DNA of 64,000 nucleotides from Parachlamydiales bacterium (GTDB lineage: Bacteria > Chlamydiota > Chlamydiia > Chlamydiales > Rhabdochlamydiaceae): assembly GCA_003153295.1 (NCBI GenBank), contig PLXY01000001.1:1-64000 (forward strand), written 5' to 3'. Of the stretch, positions 61,573-64,000 are shown piece after piece. The translations under genes were made by a program, and so were the position numbers. Each line of letters starts with the position of its first letter. Positions within the stretch are counted from its first letter, which is position 1. The notes under the pieces are model-generated. The model had not been told where the DNA came from. It made no database searches and was given only the letters and a program-made list of their open reading frames with translations.

Positions 61573-62610
61573 ATGATCTTTTCTTGTACTCAAGCTGAAT
61601 TTGTCCGCCAAATCTACGACCGGCTTGGGAAAGGCAAGCGGCATGCCGCCCAACTTTATTCTCAATGGTTCAAAACAGGTGAGGTCAATCCTTCTACATG
61701 GGCAGAGCCTCAAGCGCTGTCTTTGGTTGAAGAGATGCTTCAATATATGGATAGGACGCTTCCGCCTGTTATTTCTCAGCAGCAGGATGGAGACACCACA
61801 AAATTTTTACTAAAACTAGCGGACGGTCTTGAAACAGAATCTGTCCTCATTCCGATGCAAGCGGGTGTGACGCTCTGCATTTCTTCTCAAGTAGGATGCA
61901 AAATGGGATGCACTTTTTGCGAGACAGGCAGAATGGGGCTTTTAAGATCTCTGACAGTGAGTGAAATCGTTGCGCAGGTTTTTGTAGCGCGGTTTGGTTT
62001 TAAATCACCGGTCCGCAACATCGTTTTCATGGGGATGGGAGAGCCGTTTGATAATTATGACAATGTGATGCAGGCGATTAAGGTTTTGACCGATCCTGCA
62101 GGAATGGCTTTTGGTTCGAGCCGTTTAACGGTTTCGACCAGCGGATGTATCGAGGAGATCTACCGCTTTATGGAAGATGCCGATCCAGCAGTGAACTTGG
62201 CTGTTTCCATCAATGCTCCAACAGATGAGATCAGAGACCGAATCATGCCGGTCAATCATCAGTGGAATTTACAAGCCCTCAAAAAAGTTTTAATCGATTA
62301 TTGCCAACATCCCCGCCGAGAGATTTTAATCGAGTATGTGCTGCTCAAAGAACTCAATGATTCTTTAGAATGCGCGGATCAGTTGGCCGATTTTCTCCAA
62401 GGCCTCAAAGTCAAAGTCAATTTAATCCCCTATAACGCACAAAGAAAAAGCCGTTTTCAACCCCCTGAAGAAGAAGTCCAGGAATCTTTTGCAAAAAGAC
62501 TTTTCGAAAAAGGATATCAAGTTCTTTTACGCCGTCATAAGGGACGTAATATCATGGCTGCCTGTGGTCAGCTGGGGAATAAAGATCAAAGGAAAGCCTG
62601 GTTCTCATGA
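61573..62610 (+). CDS. rlmN: dual-specificity RNA methyltransferase RlmN, 345 aa
   Basis: Radical SAM enzyme that methylates C2 of A2503 in 23S rRNA and A37 of some tRNAs. The cluster motif C109-x3-C113-x2-C116 (GCKMGCTFCETGRMG) is present, as is the second reactive Cys (about 331, in NIMAACGQLG), needed for the methyl transfer. NIVFMGMGEPFDNYDN follows the family. ATG 61573 directly abuts the tRNA-Arg 3' end; no separate ribosome binding site exists outside the tRNA. A later start is not supported, because the N-terminal helical domain begins here. Confidence 0.94.
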   Translation: MIFSCTQAEFVRQIYDRLGKGKRHAAQLYSQWFKTGEVNPSTWAEPQALSLVEEMLQYMDRTLPPVISQQQDGDTTKFLLKLADGLETESVLIPMQAGVTLCISSQVGCKMGCTFCETGRMGLLRSLTVSEIVAQVFVARFGFKSPVRNIVFMGMGEPFDNYDNVMQAIKVLTDPAGMAFGSSRLTVSTSGCIEEIYRFMEDADPAVNLAVSINAPTDEIRDRIMPVNHQWNLQALKKVLIDYCQHPRREILIEYVLLKELNDSLECADQLADFLQGLKVKVNLIPYNAQRKSRFQPPEEEVQESFAKRLFEKGYQVLLRRHKGRNIMAACGQLGNKDQRKAWFS

Positions 62611-62702
62611 TCAGGGATTTTTTTATTTAGCCTACCGAAAATAGGCTATGGCATATAATGACGAAAAAGCAGTAAAAAATTAATTTCCACAAGGAGGCGC
62701 AC

Positions 62703-63338
62703 ATGGTTGACAAATCCAAATTTGCAGCACAAGAAGAAGCACTCGGATATCGCCTTAATATCAATGGACGAAATGTTTTTGTAACTGAAGCGATGAAAAA
62801 CCACGCCATCGAAAAACTGTCCAAGCTCGACCGTTTTCATAATCATGTGACGGAGCTCCATGTCACCTTAGACATCCAAAAGATGGAACATACGTGCATT
62901 ATCATTATGAAGTTCGATCATTTTAAAGTGAAAGTCGCGTGCAGCAGCAGCGATATGTATGCTTCGATCGATAAGGCTGTCGATAAACTCAAATCTAAAA
63001 TTACCCGTTGGAAAAGCCGCATCCAAGACCACCATAAAAAAGCTTTAAAAGTTGTTGATATGGAAGTCAATGTTCTGGGACGACCCTTCGATACGGAAGA
63101 TGATTTCAATGAAGAAATTGAAAACGAGAATAAAAAAGAAATTGCCGACGAGTACCGTCCCCCTCAAATCATCGGCAATGATAAACGGCATCTAAAGTTT
63201 CTTACAGCAGAAGAAGCGGTTATGAAGATGGAGCTTTCTGACGATCCGTTCATGATTTTCCGAGGAGAAGAAGATCGCAAACTTAAAGTGATCTATCGAC
63301 GGACGGATGGCAATTATGGTCTTATTCTTCCTGAGTAG
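62703..63338 (+). CDS. hpf: ribosome hibernation promoting factor, long form, 211 aa
   Basis: Dimerises 70S ribosomes into inactive 100S particles in slow or dormant stages, relevant to chlamydial elementary bodies. The N-terminal HPF/RaiA domain covers about residues 16-118 (LNINGRNVFVTEAMKNHAIEKL); the C-terminal dimerisation tail is about 155-211 (EAVMKMELSDDPFMIFR), typical of long HPF. AAGGAGG lies before the ATG. Length is standard. Follows rlmN by 92 bp. Confidence 0.95.
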   Translation: MVDKSKFAAQEEALGYRLNINGRNVFVTEAMKNHAIEKLSKLDRFHNHVTELHVTLDIQKMEHTCIIIMKFDHFKVKVACSSSDMYASIDKAVDKLKSKITRWKSRIQDHHKKALKVVDMEVNVLGRPFDTEDDFNEEIENENKKEIADEYRPPQIIGNDKRHLKFLTAEEAVMKMELSDDPFMIFRGEEDRKLKVIYRRTDGNYGLILPE

Positions 63339-63347
63339 AAAATTGGA

Positions 63348-63785
63348 ATGAAACAGGTTTACGATAGCATTCGAGAGCAATGGGTCGCTGCCACCCCCGA
63401 AGAAATTGTCCGGCAGCGATGGATCCAGAAAATGGTGCAAGAGCTTCAATTTCCCAAAGAACTCCTCGTCATTGAAAGAGAACTTAAAATGCTTCCCCAT
63501 TTACAACAACATCCCCAGCTCCCGACTCGGCGTGTCGATCTTTTAAGTTTTGGAAAAGGCATTGAAAGGCCGGTATTTCCTTTGCTCTTAATCGAATGCA
63601 AAGACGAGTCTCTTTCAGAGCAAGCCTTAGATCAAGCCATCGCTTACAACACCTTTGTTCAAGCCTATTATGTCGCTATCGTCAATCGTGATCAGATCCG
63701 CCTCCGCTACAACTTAGCTTGTTCCACATGCGAGATCGACAGGTTACCTTCTTTTATAGATCTGATGGAGGCAGTCAATGGGTGA
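63348..63785 (+). CDS. HsdR_N-like PD-(D/E)XK nuclease-domain protein, 145 aa
   Basis: Unknown role; resembles the type I restriction enzyme R N-terminal domain, as a stand-alone protein. Candidate catalytic residues are E45, D64 (RRVDLL) and E83-x-K85 (LIECKDE), in the order of the PD-(D/E)XK fold. C-terminal EQALDQAIAYNTFVQAYYVAIV is a common feature of the family. Stand-alone forms are widespread in bacteria and may not be restriction enzymes. Its stop overlaps the next gene by 8 bp. Confidence 0.8.
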   Translation: MKQVYDSIREQWVAATPEEIVRQRWIQKMVQELQFPKELLVIERELKMLPHLQQHPQLPTRRVDLLSFGKGIERPVFPLLLIECKDESLSEQALDQAIAYNTFVQAYYVAIVNRDQIRLRYNLACSTCEIDRLPSFIDLMEAVNG

Positions 63786-64000
63786 AGTCCATTGCCTTTA
63801 TAAATGGGATGAAAAAAAAGCCCGTCAGTTCGAATCGTGGGTCAAAGGCCACGATCAGAGATTTGTTCTTTTCTTAGAAGACGATCCGGCCGTTGTCATT
63901 TTGAATACTCCGCATCCTAGAATTCGATGCATCTCACTTCCTGAACATGATTCTCATGAAACTTTAGAAAAGCTAGCCTGGGAATTTCTCTATGTCGCCT
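63778..64000 (+). CDS. hypothetical protein, 5' part (cut by window end)
   Basis: Starts MGEVHCLYKWDEKKARQFES and continues open to the edge (about 74 codons). The ATG overlaps the stop of the nuclease-like gene by 8 bp, so it is coupled to it. No recognised domain in the visible part; the rest lies outside. Confidence 0.65.
   Translation, partial: MGEVHCLYKWDEKKARQFESWVKGHDQRFVLFLEDDPAVVILNTPHPRIRCISLPEHDSHETLEKLAWEFLYVA

Noticed and set aside
1-64000. CRISPR array or intact insertion sequence
   Set aside because: No regularly spaced direct repeats and no transposase gene were seen; only palindromic elements and remnants.

Overview
The window looks like a chromosomal segment from a member of the Chlamydiae, most likely an 'environmental' (amoeba-associated) lineage such as a Waddlia-, Simkania- or Parachlamydia-like organism and not Chlamydia itself. 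Several short gene blocks match chlamydial gene order as I remember it: SNF2 helicase-mreB-pckA, lptB-lptA-like-kdsA, nfo/rpsD/trhO (yceA), two SNF2 helicases in one genome, and a recO-yagE-yidD-LysM-pheT-MORN-ogt block. Aconitase and asparaginyl-tRNA synthetase, both absent from Chlamydia, point to the larger-genome relatives. The species cannot be decided from sequence reading alone.

Layout. 1-3.3 kb: a partial tRNA, a long palindromic element, and a small surface-protein group (an adhesin-like secreted protein plus a beta-barrel candidate). 3.5-10 kb: a second palindrome and the conserved helicase-mreB-pckA run. 10.1-12.8 kb: a scarred accessory patch holding a DUF4143-type ATPase, a truncated copy of dtd, a RelB-like antitoxin with an 18-bp palindrome in front, the stub of its RelE-like toxin, intact dtd and two tiny related genes. 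12.9-16.7 kb: ndk, two family-9 glycosyltransferases and two membrane proteins. 17.1-20.3 kb: a very large protein of unknown function that may be a stonustoxin/MACPF-like effector. 20.4-24.7 kb: a tightly overlapping envelope operon, dapB-kdsA-lptC-lptA-lptB. 24.8-29.7 kb: a third palindrome touching tRNA-Arg, then a DHH-type phosphoesterase, khpA, rluD and recX. 29.7-38.9 kb: hemA, two paralogous lineage-specific proteins, a RING-finger membrane protein, asnS, nfo, a coiled-coil membrane protein and an amino-acid permease with a striking double palindrome upstream. 39-51.7 kb: acnA, an outer-membrane protein, rpsD, trhO, a tandem pair of lineage-specific proteins and the second SNF2 helicase. 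51.7-61.4 kb: the conserved ogt-to-recO block, interrupted by an accessory insert (57.1-59.6 kb) with a membrane metallopeptidase candidate, a broken AlbA_2-type regulator and short repeats. 61.5-64 kb: tRNA-Arg directly abutting rlmN, then hpf and a restriction-endonuclease-like nuclease candidate.

How it fits together. The core genes serve envelope building (MreB, Kdo synthesis, LPS transport, diaminopimelate, heptosyltransferase-like enzymes), translation and tRNA modification, and central carbon metabolism (PEP carboxykinase, aconitase). Between them lie lineage-specific membrane or secreted proteins, several in paralogous pairs, which are the likely host-interaction layer. The most unusual signals are three roughly 170-bp full-length palindromes of shared architecture, a three-copy hairpin repeat at gene 3' ends, the RING-finger protein, the giant protein at 17-20 kb, and the toxin-antitoxin/dtd scar.
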